Shown here one piece after another: positions 13,315-24,029 of a DNA stretch of 64,000 nucleotides (position 1 is the stretch's first letter; every line of letters starts with the position of its first letter). Both the position numbers and the translations under genes were made by a program. The stretch is from Ianthella basta (taxonomy: Eukaryota; Porifera; Demospongiae; Verongiida; Ianthellidae): the NCBI GenBank assembly GCA_964019415.1, contig OZ025878.1, forward strand, positions 7,281,767-7,345,766, given 5' to 3'. A model generated the notes under the pieces. It had not been told where the DNA came from. It did no database searches and worked only from the letters and a program-made list of their open reading frames with translations.

Positions 13315-13588
13315 TATATTATATTATATTATATTATATTATATTATATTATATTATATTATATTATATTATATTATATTATATTATTTACTTTAGATTA
13401 GTGGTGTATATTGTAACTTGCACTGTATATATTATTTACTTTAGATTAGTGGTGTATATTGTAACTTGCACTGTATACAGTGCAAGTTACAATATACACC
13501 ACTAATCTAAAGTAAATAATATAATATAATATAATATAATATAATATAATATAATATAATATAATATAATATAATATAATATAATATA

Positions 13589-14396
13589 ATTCCCGGGGGG
13601 TTAGGCACCCCTCACGAACATGTGATAGGTGTGCCTTTGAAGTATGGGAGATTTTAACACTTTTAAATGAGGCAGAATTTTTAATTAGGTCTTCGTTCTT
13701 CTACAAGCAGCCCGCCAAATCCTAATATAAATGTGCATAGCATAACACTTAATGTATGGTGCATTTATATTGATGCATAGTGGTATCTTGTATATGAATG
13801 CAACTAGGCTCGTTGAGACGTGAAACTTGGTGGACACATCCAAGTGGTCCACCTTCCTATGTTATTAGCGGGATTTCTTAATTAGTCTCAAAATGGCCGA
13901 CATATGTGATGTGTATGATGTATTCAACCAGCCCGGCCCGCTCAGTCATGACACTTGATGGACCTAGCCAGATAATGCAACTGTTCATGTCATTAGCAGG
14001 ATTTCTTAATTAGTGGCAAAATGGCCGAGAAAAATGAGGTTCATTGCATATCTTACCAACCCAGCCCTGCTAAGTCATGATACTAAGTGGATGAAGTTAG
14101 ATGACCAATTTCCTCATGTCATTAGCAGTATTGCTTAATTAGTCACAAAATGGAGGCGATGTTTTGAACAATCACATTTTGAAACCAATTTGTAGGCATT
14201 TGTCGCTATGCTGGAGCAGAGCAGCACCAACATGTACACTTGCTCACAACTATCCAGCCACAATATCCAGCTACTACACCACCACATAGATAAATACAAC
14301 CGCCATCACCACCACCACAGTGGAAGTTGCAATGAGCACACCAGTATAATATTATGTGCTAGAGCTGCAAGAAAACAGACCACCACATCAGGCGCT
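13589..14396 (-). repeat. Module X, copy 3 (inverted)
   Basis: The only inverted copy of the module; it forms the right arm of the palindrome opposite copy 2. Confidence 0.8.
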
Positions 14397-15628
14397 GCTA
14401 CTATATACTACTACTACCACCACCACACAGTGCAAGTTACAATATTACGGCCACCACATGCATTCCTAAATGAAAATGACCACCACCACCACCACATGGT
14501 GCCAGTACAATGGATGCATTCAGTATATGTGCCATTGCTCTAGAAAAAACACCACCACCACCACCACACAGTGCAAGTTACAATATCGCAGCCACCACCA
14601 CCTGTGCCAGTAAAGTATCTGTGCTAGTTGGTCATAGAGAAAAAGACTACCAGTGCAAGTTACAGTAGCCACCACCACATGTGCCAGTAGAGTATCTGCA
14701 CTAGTTGGTCATAGAAAAAGACCACCAGTGCAAGTTACAGTGGCACCAGCACCATTCGCACCACCACATGTGCCAGAAAGTAAATGCGCTCAATGGCTGA
14801 AGAAAAAGACCACCAGCGCAAGTTACAGCTGGTCAGAACCTGCACCGCCACCATTGGAGTGCACGCTGCAGCAAGCAAATGTAACTTGCCTAAGGGCATG
14901 CCATTGAATTTCTTCCCACGCACTCAATTCAATGGCATGCCCTTAGGTAAGCTTACATTTGCTTGCTGCAGCGTGCACTCCAATGGTGGCGGTGCAGGTT
15001 CTGACCAGCTGTAACTTGCGCTGGTGGTCTTTTTCTTCAGCCATTGAGCGCATTTACTTTCTGGCACATGTGGTGGTGCGAATGGTGCTGGTGCCACTGT
15101 AACTTGCACTGGTGGTCTTTTTCTATGACCAACTAGTGCAGATACTCTACTGGCACATGTGGTGGTGGCTACTGTAACTTGCACTGGTAGTCTTTTTCTC
15201 TATGACCAACTAGCACAGATACTTTACTGGCACAGGTGGTGGTGGCTGCGATATTGTAACTTGCACTGTGTGGTGGTGGTGGTGGTGTTTTTTCTAGAGC
15301 AATGGCACATATACTGAATGCATCCATTGTACTGGCACCATGTGGTGGTGGTGGTGGTCATTTTCATTTAGGAATGCATGTGGTGGCCGTAATATTGTAA
15401 CTTGCACTGTGTGGTGGTGGTAGTAGTAGTATATAGTAGCAGCGCCTGATGTGGTGGTCTGTTTTCTTGCAGCTCTAGCACATAATATTATACTGGTGTG
15501 CTCATTGCAACTTCCACTGTGGTGGTGGTGATGGCGGTTGTATTTATCTATGTGGTGGTGTAGTAGCTGGATATTGTGGCTGGATAGTTGTGAGCAAGTG
15601 TACATGTTGGTATATATATATATATATA

Positions 15629-16250
15629 AGACCACCAGCGCAAGTTACAGCCGGTCAGAACCTGCACCGCCGCCATTGGAGTGCACGCTGCAGCAAGCAA
15701 ATGTAAGCTTGCCTAAGGGCATGCCATTGAATTGGGGTGCATGGGAAGAAATTCAATGGCATGCCCTTAGGCAAGTTACATTTGCTTGCTGCAGCGTGCA
15801 CTCCAATGGCGGCGGTGCAGGTTCTGACCGGCTGTAACTTGCGCTGGTGGTCTTTTTCTTCAGCCATTGAGCGCATATACTTTCTGGCACATGTGGTGGT
15901 GCGAATGGTGCTGGTGCCACTGTAACTTGCACTGGTGGTCTTTTTCTATGACCAACTAGCGCAGATACTCTACTGACACATGTGGTGGTGGCTACTGTAA
16001 CTTGCACTGGTGGTGCTTTTTTTCTATGACCAACTAGCACAGGTACTCTACTGGCACAGGTGGTGGTGGCTGCGATATTGTAACTTGCACTGTGTGGTGG
16101 TGGTGGTGTTTTTTCTAGAGCAATGGCGGATATACTGAATGCATGCATTGTACTGGCACCATGTGGTGGTGGTGGTGGTGGTGGTCATTTTCATCTAGGA
16201 ATGCATGTGGTGGCCGTAATATTGTAACTTGCACTGTGTGGAGGTGGTAG
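15629..16250. repeat. CCACCA/GGTGGT hairpin block, third copy
   Basis: A truncated left arm (15629-15733) follows a (TA)n joint. It turns at about 15734-15749 and continues into a full right arm. The spaced word GTAACTTGCACTG/GCGCAAGTTAC recurs as in the other blocks. Confidence 0.75.
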
Positions 16251-16265
16251 TAGTATGTGGTAACA

Positions 16266-17074
16266 GCGTCTGATGTGGTGGTCTGTTTCCTTGCAGCTCT
16301 AGCGCATAATATTATACTGGTGTGCTCATTGCAACTTCCACTGTGGTGGTGGTGATGGCGGTTGTATTTATCTATGTGGTGGTGTAGTAGCTGGATATTA
16401 TGGCTGGATATAGTTGTGAGCAAGTGTACATGCTGGTGCTGCTCTGCTCCAGCATAGCGGCAAATGCCTACAAATTGGTGTCAAAATGTGATTGTTCAAA
16501 ACATCGCCTCCATTTTGTAACTAATTAAGCAATACTGCTAATGACATGAGGAAATTGGTCATCTAACTTCATCCACTTAGTATCATGACTTAGCAGGGCT
16601 GGGTTGGTAAGATATGCATTGAACCTCATTTTTCTCGGCCATTTTGTCACTAATTAAGAAATCCTACTAATGACATGAACAGTTGCATTATCTGGCTAGG
16701 TCCATCAAGTGTCATGACTGAGCGGGCCGGGCTGGTTGAATACATCATACACATCACATATGTCGGCCATTTTGAGACTAATTAAGAAATCCCGCTAATA
16801 ACATAGGAAGGTGGACCACTTGGATCTGTCCACCAAGTTTCACGTCTCAACGAGCCAAGTTGCATTCATATACAAGATACCACTATGCATCAATATAAAT
16901 GCACCATACATTAAGTGTTATGCTATGCACATTTATATTAGTATTTGGCGGGCTGCTTGTAGAAGAACGAAGACCTAATTAAAAATTCTGCCTCATTTAA
17001 AAGTCTTAAAATCTCCCATACTTCAAAGGCACACCTATCACATGTTCGTGAGGGGTGCCTAACCCCCCGGGAAT
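16266..17074 (+). repeat. Module X, copy 4
   Basis: Same module as at 10701. It is followed by (ATTAT)n at 17074-17137 and a copy of the tttactttagattagtggtg joint also seen at the palindrome centre and near 20615-20690. Confidence 0.8.
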
Positions 17075-17189
17075 TATATTATATTATATTATATTATATT
17101 ATATTATATTATATTATATTATATTATATTATATTATTTACTTTAGATTAGTGGTGTATATTGTAACTTGCACTGTATATATATATAAA

Positions 17190-17762
17190 GAAAAAGACCA
17201 CCAGTGCAAGTTACAGTAGCCACCACCACATGTGCCAGTAGAGTATCTGCACTAGTTGGTCATAGAAAAAGACCACCAGTGCAAGTTACAGTGGCACCAG
17301 TACCATTCGCACCACCACATGTGCCAGAAAGTAAATGCGCTCAATGGCTGAAGAAAAAGACCACCAGCGCAAGTTACAGCTGGTCAGAACCTGCACCGCC
17401 ACCATTGGAGTGCACGCTGCAGCAAGCAAATGTAAGCTTACCTAAGGGCATGCCATTGAATTGAGGGTGCGTGGGAAGAAATTCAATGGCATGCCCTTAG
17501 GCAAGTTACATTTGCTTGCTGCAGCGTGCACTCCAATGGTGGCGGTGCAGGTTCTGACCAGCTGTAACTTGCGCTGGTGGTCTTTTTCTTCAGCCATTGA
17601 GCGCATTTACTTTCTGGCACATGTGGTGGTGCGAATGGTACTGGTGCCACTGTAACTTGCACTGGTGGTCTTTTTCTATGACCAACTAGTGCAGATACTC
17701 TACTGGCACATGTGGTGGTGGCTACTGTAACTTGCACTGGTGGTCTTTTTCTCTATGACCAA
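17190..17762. repeat. CCACCA/GGTGGT hairpin block, fourth copy
   Basis: Inverted arms meet at a 17-nt turn (17463-17479). The arms are almost perfectly complementary over about 270 bp. Confidence 0.75.
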
Positions 17763-17994
17763 CTAGCACAGATACTTTACTGGCACAGGTGGTGGTGGCT
17801 GCGATATTGTAACTTGCACTGTGTGGTGGTGGTGGTGGTGTTTTTTTTAGAGCAATGGCACATATACTGAATGCATCCATTGTACTGGCACCATGTGGTG
17901 GTGGTGGTGGTCATTTTCATTTAGGAATGCATGTGGTGGCCGTAATATTGTAACTTGCACTGTGTGGTGGTGGTAGTAGTAGTATATAGTAGCA

Positions 17995-18800
17995 GCGCCT
18001 GATGTGGTGGTCTGTTTTCTTGTAGCTCTAGCACATAATATTATACTGGTGTGCTCATTGCAACTTCCACTGTGGTGGTGATGATGGCGGTTGTATTTAT
18101 CTATGTGGTGGTGAGTAGCTGGATATTGTGGCTGGATAGTTGTGAGCAAGTGTACATGTTGGTGCTGCTCTGCTCCAGCATAGCGGCAAATGCCTACAAA
18201 TTGGTGTCAAAATGTGATTGTTCAAAACATCGCCTCCATTTTGTAACTAATTAAGCAATACTGCTAATGACATGAGGAAATTGGTCATCTAACTTCATCC
18301 ACTTAGTATCATGACTTAGCAGGGCTGGGTTGGTAAGATATGCATTGAACCTCATTTTTCTCGGCCATTTTGCAACTAATTAAGAAATCCTGCTAATGAC
18401 ATGAACAGTTGCATTATCTGGCTAGGTCCATCAAGTGTCATGACTGAGCGGGCCGGGCTGGTTGAATACATCATACACATCACATATGTCGGCCATTTTG
18501 AGACTAATTAAGAAATCCCGCTAATAACATAGGAAGGTGGACCCCTTGGATCTGTCCACCAAGTTTCACGTCTCAACGAGCCAAGTTGCATTCATATACA
18601 AGATACCACTATGCATCAATATAAATGCACCATACATTAAGTGTTATGCTATGGACATTTATATTAGGATTTGGCGGGCTGCTTGTAGAAGAACGAAGGC
18701 CTAATTAAAAATTCTGCCTCATTTAAAAGTCTTAAAATCTCCCATACTTCAAAGGCACACCTATCACATGTTCGTGAGGGGTGCCTAACCCCCCGGGAAT
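17995..18800 (+). repeat. Module X, copy 5
   Basis: Same module as at 10701, directly followed by a short (ATTAT)n run and the next hairpin block. Confidence 0.8.
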
Positions 18801-18845
18801 TATATTATATTATATTATATTATATTATATTATATTATATTATAT

Positions 18846-19573
18846 TACCACCACCACACAGTGCAAGTTACAATATCGCAGCCACCACCACCTGTGCCAG
18901 TAAAGTATCTGTGCTAGTTGGTCATAGAGAAAAAGACCACCAGTGCAAGTTACAGTAGCCACCACCACATGTGCCAGTAGAGTATCTGCACTAGTTGGTC
19001 ATAGAAAAAGACCACCAGTGCAAGTTACAGTGGCACCAGCACCATTCGCACCACCACATGTGCCAGAAAGTGAATGCGCTCAATGGCTGAAGAAAAAGAC
19101 CACCAGCGCAAGTTACAGCTGGTCAGAACCTGCACCGCCGCCATTGGAGTGCACGCTGCAGCAAGCAAATGTAAGCTTGCCTAAGGGCATGCCATTGAAT
19201 TGGGGTGCATGGGAAGAAATTCAATGGCATGCCCTTAGGCAAGTTACAATTGCTTGCTGCAGCGTGCACTCCAATGGCGGCGGTGCAGGTTCTGACCAGC
19301 TGTAACTTGCGCTGGTGGTCTTTTTCTTCAGCCATTGAGCGCATTCACTTTCTGGCACATGTGGTGGTGCGAATGGTGCTGGTGCCACTGTAACTTGCAC
19401 TGGTGGTCTTTTTCTATGACCAACTAGTGCAGATACTCTACTGGCACATGTGGTGGTGGCTACTGTAACTTGCACTGGTGGTCTTTTTCTCTATGACCAA
19501 CTAGCACAGATACTTTACTGGCACAGGTGGTGGTGGCTGCGATATTGTAACTTGCACTGTGTGGTGGTGGTGG
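18846..19573. repeat. CCACCA/GGTGGT hairpin block, fifth copy
   Basis: Arms of about 355 bp turn at 19202-19217. The longest open frames here (120 aa) are shared by both arms and reflect the palindrome, not a gene. Confidence 0.75.
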
Positions 19574-19732
19574 CGGTGTTTTTTCTAGAGCAATGGCACA
19601 TATACTGAATGCATCCATTGTACTGGCACCATGTGGTGGTGGTGGTGGTCATTTTCATTTAGGAATGCATGTGGTGGCCGTAATATTGTAACTTGCACTG
19701 TGTGGTGGTGGTAGTAGTAGTATATAGTAGCA

Positions 19733-20540
19733 GCGCCTGATGTGGTGGTCTGTTTTCTTGCAGCTCTAGCACATAATATTATACTGGTGTGCTCATTGCA
19801 ACTTCCACTGTGGTGGTGGTGATGGCGGTTGTATTTATCTATGTGGTGGTGTAGTAGCTGGATATTGTGGCTGGATAGTTGTGAGCAAGTGTACATGTTG
19901 GTGCTGCTCTGCTCCAGCATAGTGGCAAATGCCTACAAATTGGTTTCAAAATGTGATTGTTCAAAACATCGCCTCCATTTTGTGACTAATTAAGCAATAC
20001 TGCTAATGACATGAGGAAATTGGTCATCTAACTTCATCCACTTAGTATCATCACTTAGCAGGGCTGGGTTGGTAAGATATGCAATGAACCTCATTTTTCT
20101 CGGCCATTTTGCCACTAATTAAGAAATCCTGCTAATGACATGAACAGTTGCATTATCTGGCTAGGTCCATCAAGTGTCATGACTGAGCGGGCCGGGCTGG
20201 TTGAATACATCATACACATCACATATGTCGGCCATTTTGAGACTAATTAAGAAATCCCGCTAATAACATAGGAAGGTGGACCACTTAGATGTGTCCACCA
20301 AGTTTCACGTCTCAACGAGCCAAGTTGCATTCATATACAAGATACCACTATGCATCAATATAAATGCACCATACATTAAGTGTTATGCTATGCACATTTA
20401 TATTAGGATTTGGCGGGCTGCTTGTAGAAGAACGAAGACCTAATTAAAAATTCTGCCTCATTTAAAAGTCTTAAAATCTCCCATACTTCAAAGGCACACC
20501 TATCACATGTTCGTGAGGGGTGCCTAACCCCCCGGGAATT
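19733..20540 (+). repeat. Module X, copy 6
   Basis: Last copy of the module. It is followed by (ATTAT)n (20540-20610) and two tandem copies of the tttactttagattagtggtg joint, which close the array at about 20700. Confidence 0.8.
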
Positions 20541-20702
20541 ATATTATATTATATTATATTATATTATATTATATTATATTATATTATATTATATTATATT
20601 ATATTATATTATTTACTTTAGATTAGTGGTGTATATTGTAACTTGCACTGTATATATTATTTACTTTAGATTAGTGGTGTATATTGTAACTTGCACTGTA
20701 TA

Positions 20703-21150
20703 GAGGTAATGAGCAGAACGGTTGTTCGCGAAGTCCTCCCGCGAGCAACGACGCATCGACGCCAAACTTTCCCAGATTACGGACGCCACACCCGGTCCCA
20801 ATCTAAGGGGGGCGACTTGCGCGAAGAAGCCCCTGCCGAGGAGTGCGCGGCGAAAAACCTCCAAAAGACTGTCCGCCATATTGGATTTACGGAGAAAATA
20901 TACGGTTTTCCGCGCACGTTCCTATGCTGCCAATACAAAAGAAGAACTCCAACCGTTGTTCGCGAACTCCTCCCGCGAACGTCGACGAAACGTGCCCAAA
21001 CGTTCCCAGCCGTGGCACGCTGTACCTCACATCAATATAAGGTGATAGACGTGCTAACATAAGCTGCTGCCGAGGAGCGTGTGGCGAAAACCTAGGATGA
21101 ACCGACCGTCGGCCATCTTGGATCTGCGAAAAACGTACAGGACGCACTAG
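20703..21150. repeat. CpG-rich diverged tandem duplication (~236-bp period)
   Basis: Blocks gttgttcgcgaa-ctcctcccgcgaac, ctgccgaggag-gcg-ggcgaaaa and ccat-ttggat-t-cg occur twice, about 236 bp apart, with roughly 75% similarity. CpG content is much higher than in the surroundings. Frames of 107-123 codons exist, but they are not shared between the two halves, so no gene is called. Confidence 0.5.
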
Positions 21151-21948
21151 ACCCCCCTACAGAAAGCACTCGACCACTTTTCAGTATACAATGGACCCTC
21201 CTACAGGGCCTTGCAGCTATAACATATAATTATGTTAGAGGTGTATACATTAATGAATGCATTGCACCCTTCAGTGCACATGAATACATAGCAGAAAGTA
21301 ATTATAGTGAATAGTGGTACAATGCATGAATGACGATGGCTGCATGATGTGCAAAATAACATTCACTTTCATAATATACGCTACAAGGTAGTAACTGATG
21401 CTTCACAGACTTCCTGAAAGTATTCATGCATGCATGCATGTATGTACATTGTATACTGAGCATGTGTACACTTCAAAGCATGCAGCCTATATCCTATCAA
21501 TGGGCTACTGTCTTAGCTGTGGCTTAGACTGCGCATTGCTGTGCATGTAAATGTTAGTTAAGATCATTTGGTTACATTTTGGTTAGGGTTAGGGTATGAA
21601 AAGGGCTAGGGTTAGAGAAAGTATGCCGTATCCTAGGCGTTCGTGCAGGTGCGAGAATTGCACCCAAGTTAGCGCGATGCCGAAGCTGAGAATAAGGGAA
21701 GGGGGTTGTCTCACACACAGAAACCATCAGCTTCTTACAACTAGCCGTTGTTAGTCTACGGTGATCTTCAATGTAAATTTGCATGCACACATGGTAGCTA
21801 GGTCAGTCATACTGACATCACCAGGCCAGCCTGGACTATCCTTTGCCAGAACATGCATGACCAGCCAGTGCATTACTAGCTGGGGCCTGAGTAGCAATGG
21901 CATTACCAGCCTGTGTCCGACCAGCTGGCATACGCCGAGCACGCGGAG
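21151..21948. other. No gene seen; 3' body of the Helitron-like element
   Basis: Unique AT-rich DNA with a short degenerate telomere-like stretch (ttagggttagggta and gggctagggttag, about 21581-21616). It leads into the terminal hairpin at 21949. Confidence 0.4.
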
Positions 21949-22233
21949 AGACTTGCCCGAAGGGCAGGTCTGTCCGCTAGTATAATATAATTATGCATGC
22001 AAACCTAAAGTAAGCACGCATGCATACACAAATAATACGTAGCTATAGGAAACAGAAGTCGAATAATTACATCAAGCTCTACGTATGAAAGGTACTATAG
22101 TATGAACAAACTGTTACAGCACACAAATCAAAGTAAAATTAATAAGCTTGTTCAGCATACATATATACCCTGCATCAGTTTGATTCATGCTATATTTAGG
22201 GCAATATTCAGTATGACTCAACTGTATTGTATA

Positions 22234-23613
22234 TCATGCATCACTAACTGATTCAGAATTCTCTTTTTCTTTATTCGACTCATTGTCGACATTACTGTGC
22301 ATTTGCCCTAGATCACTCATGAGCTTGAGGCTACGCATGCCTGGGCCAATATCAATCTCTCGCAGTTTGGCAAAGCTAAAACCATTGGCTTCCTCAACAA
22401 CAGTTTTCCCTCTGTTCTTACTTCCTCGACCAAAACCATTCTCTTTTGCTGATACCCAGTTGGGTTCTGTATTTTCGTCAAGTGGAGATATGTCAGACCA
22501 GTACCAGCCATGACTGGTGGGGATAAAGTAAATTGGAACTCTCTCATGCACATCACTGACCTTAAGCCCTGGGTGTTCATAATAAATTGGTGTCCGTGAT
22601 GGAACAGTCACTGTTTTATCACCTTCTAATGTCTCTTCAGTTTCTAGAATTCTCATTTCCAGTTGCAACTTTCTCAGGTCTTCCATATACCTCTGCATGT
22701 CTTCCTTGTTTGGGTGGTGTGACACAACAGGAGTTTGGCTTGGATTTGATATACGATGCTCTCTCCATTTGGGAATCAAAATGTTAAGAACTGATGTAGC
22801 ATCCGTAGCTACATTGTAGTTACCCGCAGTTGTTTGAGATTTAGCTGTGTGGATTGCAACAACCTTGCAGCATGCATTGAATACAGGGGCACCAGATGAT
22901 CCATCGTCAGTTGAAACAGAGTGGAACAATTGCAGGCCATCATATCTGTCAAAGTGACCAGTAGAGGAGTACTGATTGACATCGCCCCATGCACCTGGGT
23001 AGTGCAGTACATGAAGGTCTAGTGATTTGCATGTTGTCGCGTCCCACCGCTCAACTGGAAGGAATGTAAAGCCCTCGCGATCTGACAGCAGTCCTTTCCT
23101 CGTATCCTCATCAAACTCGATGAACGTTACGTCGAGCAAAGGGCAGGTGAAGATGAAGGGACTCTTATGGATTGGTAAGATTAAACTGCGACTATAGAGT
23201 GATAGGGGATCCGTTTGACGGACAAAATCATGATTGGCGATGATCACTTCATTACGGTCGTTGCAAATTGCTGATTCGTCCAGCAAGTGGTTTGCGGTAA
23301 ATAGACCGAAGACCACCTTGTCGTCAACCACGAACTGCCCCAAGAAACAGGTACCCGGACCAAAATCTACCTCTGCATCGGCGTTATCACGGTCACCTTC
23401 ACTCTTTCTTACTGTTATCTCGCATACCCCTGATGATGCATCGCAGAGCCCTCTCAATACTTGAATTGGCGTATGACCGAAGTACCTTTCCTTATCTATT
23501 CCCATCCTATCGCTGGGACGGATATGCCGTACTTTCCGTTCTACTACTGCTGGGACACTTACCGCAGGAACGCAAGCAGACGTAGTTTCACCTGATATTT
23601 CGCCGCTTGCCAT
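22234..23613 (-). CDS. Trypsin-like serine peptidase, cytosolic, paralogue 1
   Basis: A single-exon gene of 459 aa. I place the start at the ATG at 23611-23613 (A at -3, G at +4). The frame stays open 12 codons further upstream, but only to a TTG. The peptidase region (about 45-285) has the chymotrypsin-fold triad in order: His109 in LFTANHLL, Asp161 in PLLDVTFIEFD, and Ser240 in DGSSGAPVF. There is no signal peptide or membrane segment, so it should act inside the cell. A predicted helix (302-330) joins a C-terminal domain (about 357-400) containing VPIYF and SHGWYWSDI, then an acidic tail. All three catalytic residues are present, so it is probably active; the substrate is unknown. The overall plan (intracellular trypsin-like domain, no transmembrane part) recalls FAM111 or HtrA-type peptidases, but I cannot assign it to either. 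Confidence 0.88.
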   Translation of the reverse strand: MASGEISGETTSACVPAVSVPAVVERKVRHIRPSDRMGIDKERYFGHTPIQVLRGLCDASSGVCEITVRKSEGDRDNADAEVDFGPGTCFLGQFVVDDKVVFGLFTANHLLDESAICNDRNEVIIANHDFVRQTDPLSLYSRSLILPIHKSPFIFTCPLLDVTFIEFDEDTRKGLLSDREGFTFLPVERWDATTCKSLDLHVLHYPGAWGDVNQYSSTGHFDRYDGLQLFHSVSTDDGSSGAPVFNACCKVVAIHTAKSQTTAGNYNVATDATSVLNILIPKWREHRISNPSQTPVVSHHPNKEDMQRYMEDLRKLQLEMRILETEETLEGDKTVTVPSRTPIYYEHPGLKVSDVHERVPIYFIPTSHGWYWSDISPLDENTEPNWVSAKENGFGRGSKNRGKTVVEEANGFSFAKLREIDIGPGMRSLKLMSDLGQMHSNVDNESNKEKENSESVSDA

Positions 23614-24029
23614 AGTGTGCCAAATAGATGATTTTCCCTCTTGGATCAAATTGGATTAACTAACCGATCTATAGCTAGCTGGCAATTTTGTACCTCCAGC
23701 TGCATTCTTTCTTGCAACAGGTCCCATATCTGGGTAGTCGTTACCTAGGATACGAACAGGGTGACATATAGTAGGTGTGTACAGTATCAGTCAGTATGTC
23801 CAGCTTTGCTTTACATAACTACAGTAGTTTTACGATTTTTTGTCTGGATTGCACAATGCACAACGACTCGTCACGTACCACGTGATTAGCTACGTACATC
23901 ACTTCGCGCATATTTATCAAGGATTCAAGGTGAAGAACTTCCCAGTAGTGAGATTGTAATTTTTTCCCTAGCTAGCTAGCTGTTTCAGATTTATGAATAA
24001 TTATAATTATATGCAAACGCCATAGCAGA
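23614..24029. promoter_or_regulatory. Head-to-head intergenic region between peptidase 1 and a short ORF
   Basis: This 416-bp stretch separates the peptidase ATG (minus) from a plus-strand ATG at 24030. It contains a CACGTG E-box (23879-23884). From 23821 it contains the left arm of an inverted repeat whose right arm ends at 24434. It is conserved in copy 2 (43409-43824). It is probably the peptidase promoter and may be bidirectional. Confidence 0.45.

Larger units (their letters stand above)
11542..15352. repeat. Giant nested palindrome, centre 13475/13476
   Basis: The sequence reads outward symmetrically from CTGTA|TACAG at 13471-13480 for about 1.9 kb on each side. On each side, in order, lie an (ATTAT)n run, module X, and a CCACCA/GGTGGT block. 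Each of these blocks is itself a hairpin, with turns at about 11973-11989 and 14911-14925. The arms are nearly identical, implying recent formation or ongoing gene conversion. Confidence 0.8.
10390..21980 (+). mobile_element. Helitron-like insertion, 11.6 kb, non-autonomous
   Basis: The left end is TC at 10390-10391, immediately after a host A. The right end is CTAG at 21977-21980, immediately before a host T. A 10-bp hairpin (AGACTTGCCC / GGGCAGGTCT, loop GAA, 21949-21971) lies 5 bp before CTAG. The paralogous site in unit 2 reads straight through (A at 41790, T at 41791) and no target duplication is seen. These are the defining end features of Helitrons. No Rep or helicase frame exists inside; all open frames are low-complexity products of the internal repeats. 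The body is a nested inverted-repeat array (to 20.7 kb) plus 1.3 kb of other DNA. Confidence 0.8.

Noticed and set aside
11487..20700. Repeated Pro/His/Thr-rich frames (62-131 codons) in the palindromic array
   Set aside because: They are products of CCACCA/GGTGGT repeats, appear mirrored on both strands, and have no conserved start or domain.
23614..23649. N-terminal extension of the peptidase 1 frame
   Set aside because: The upstream start would be TTG. The first ATG (23613) has better context and matches the start region of the diverged paralogue.
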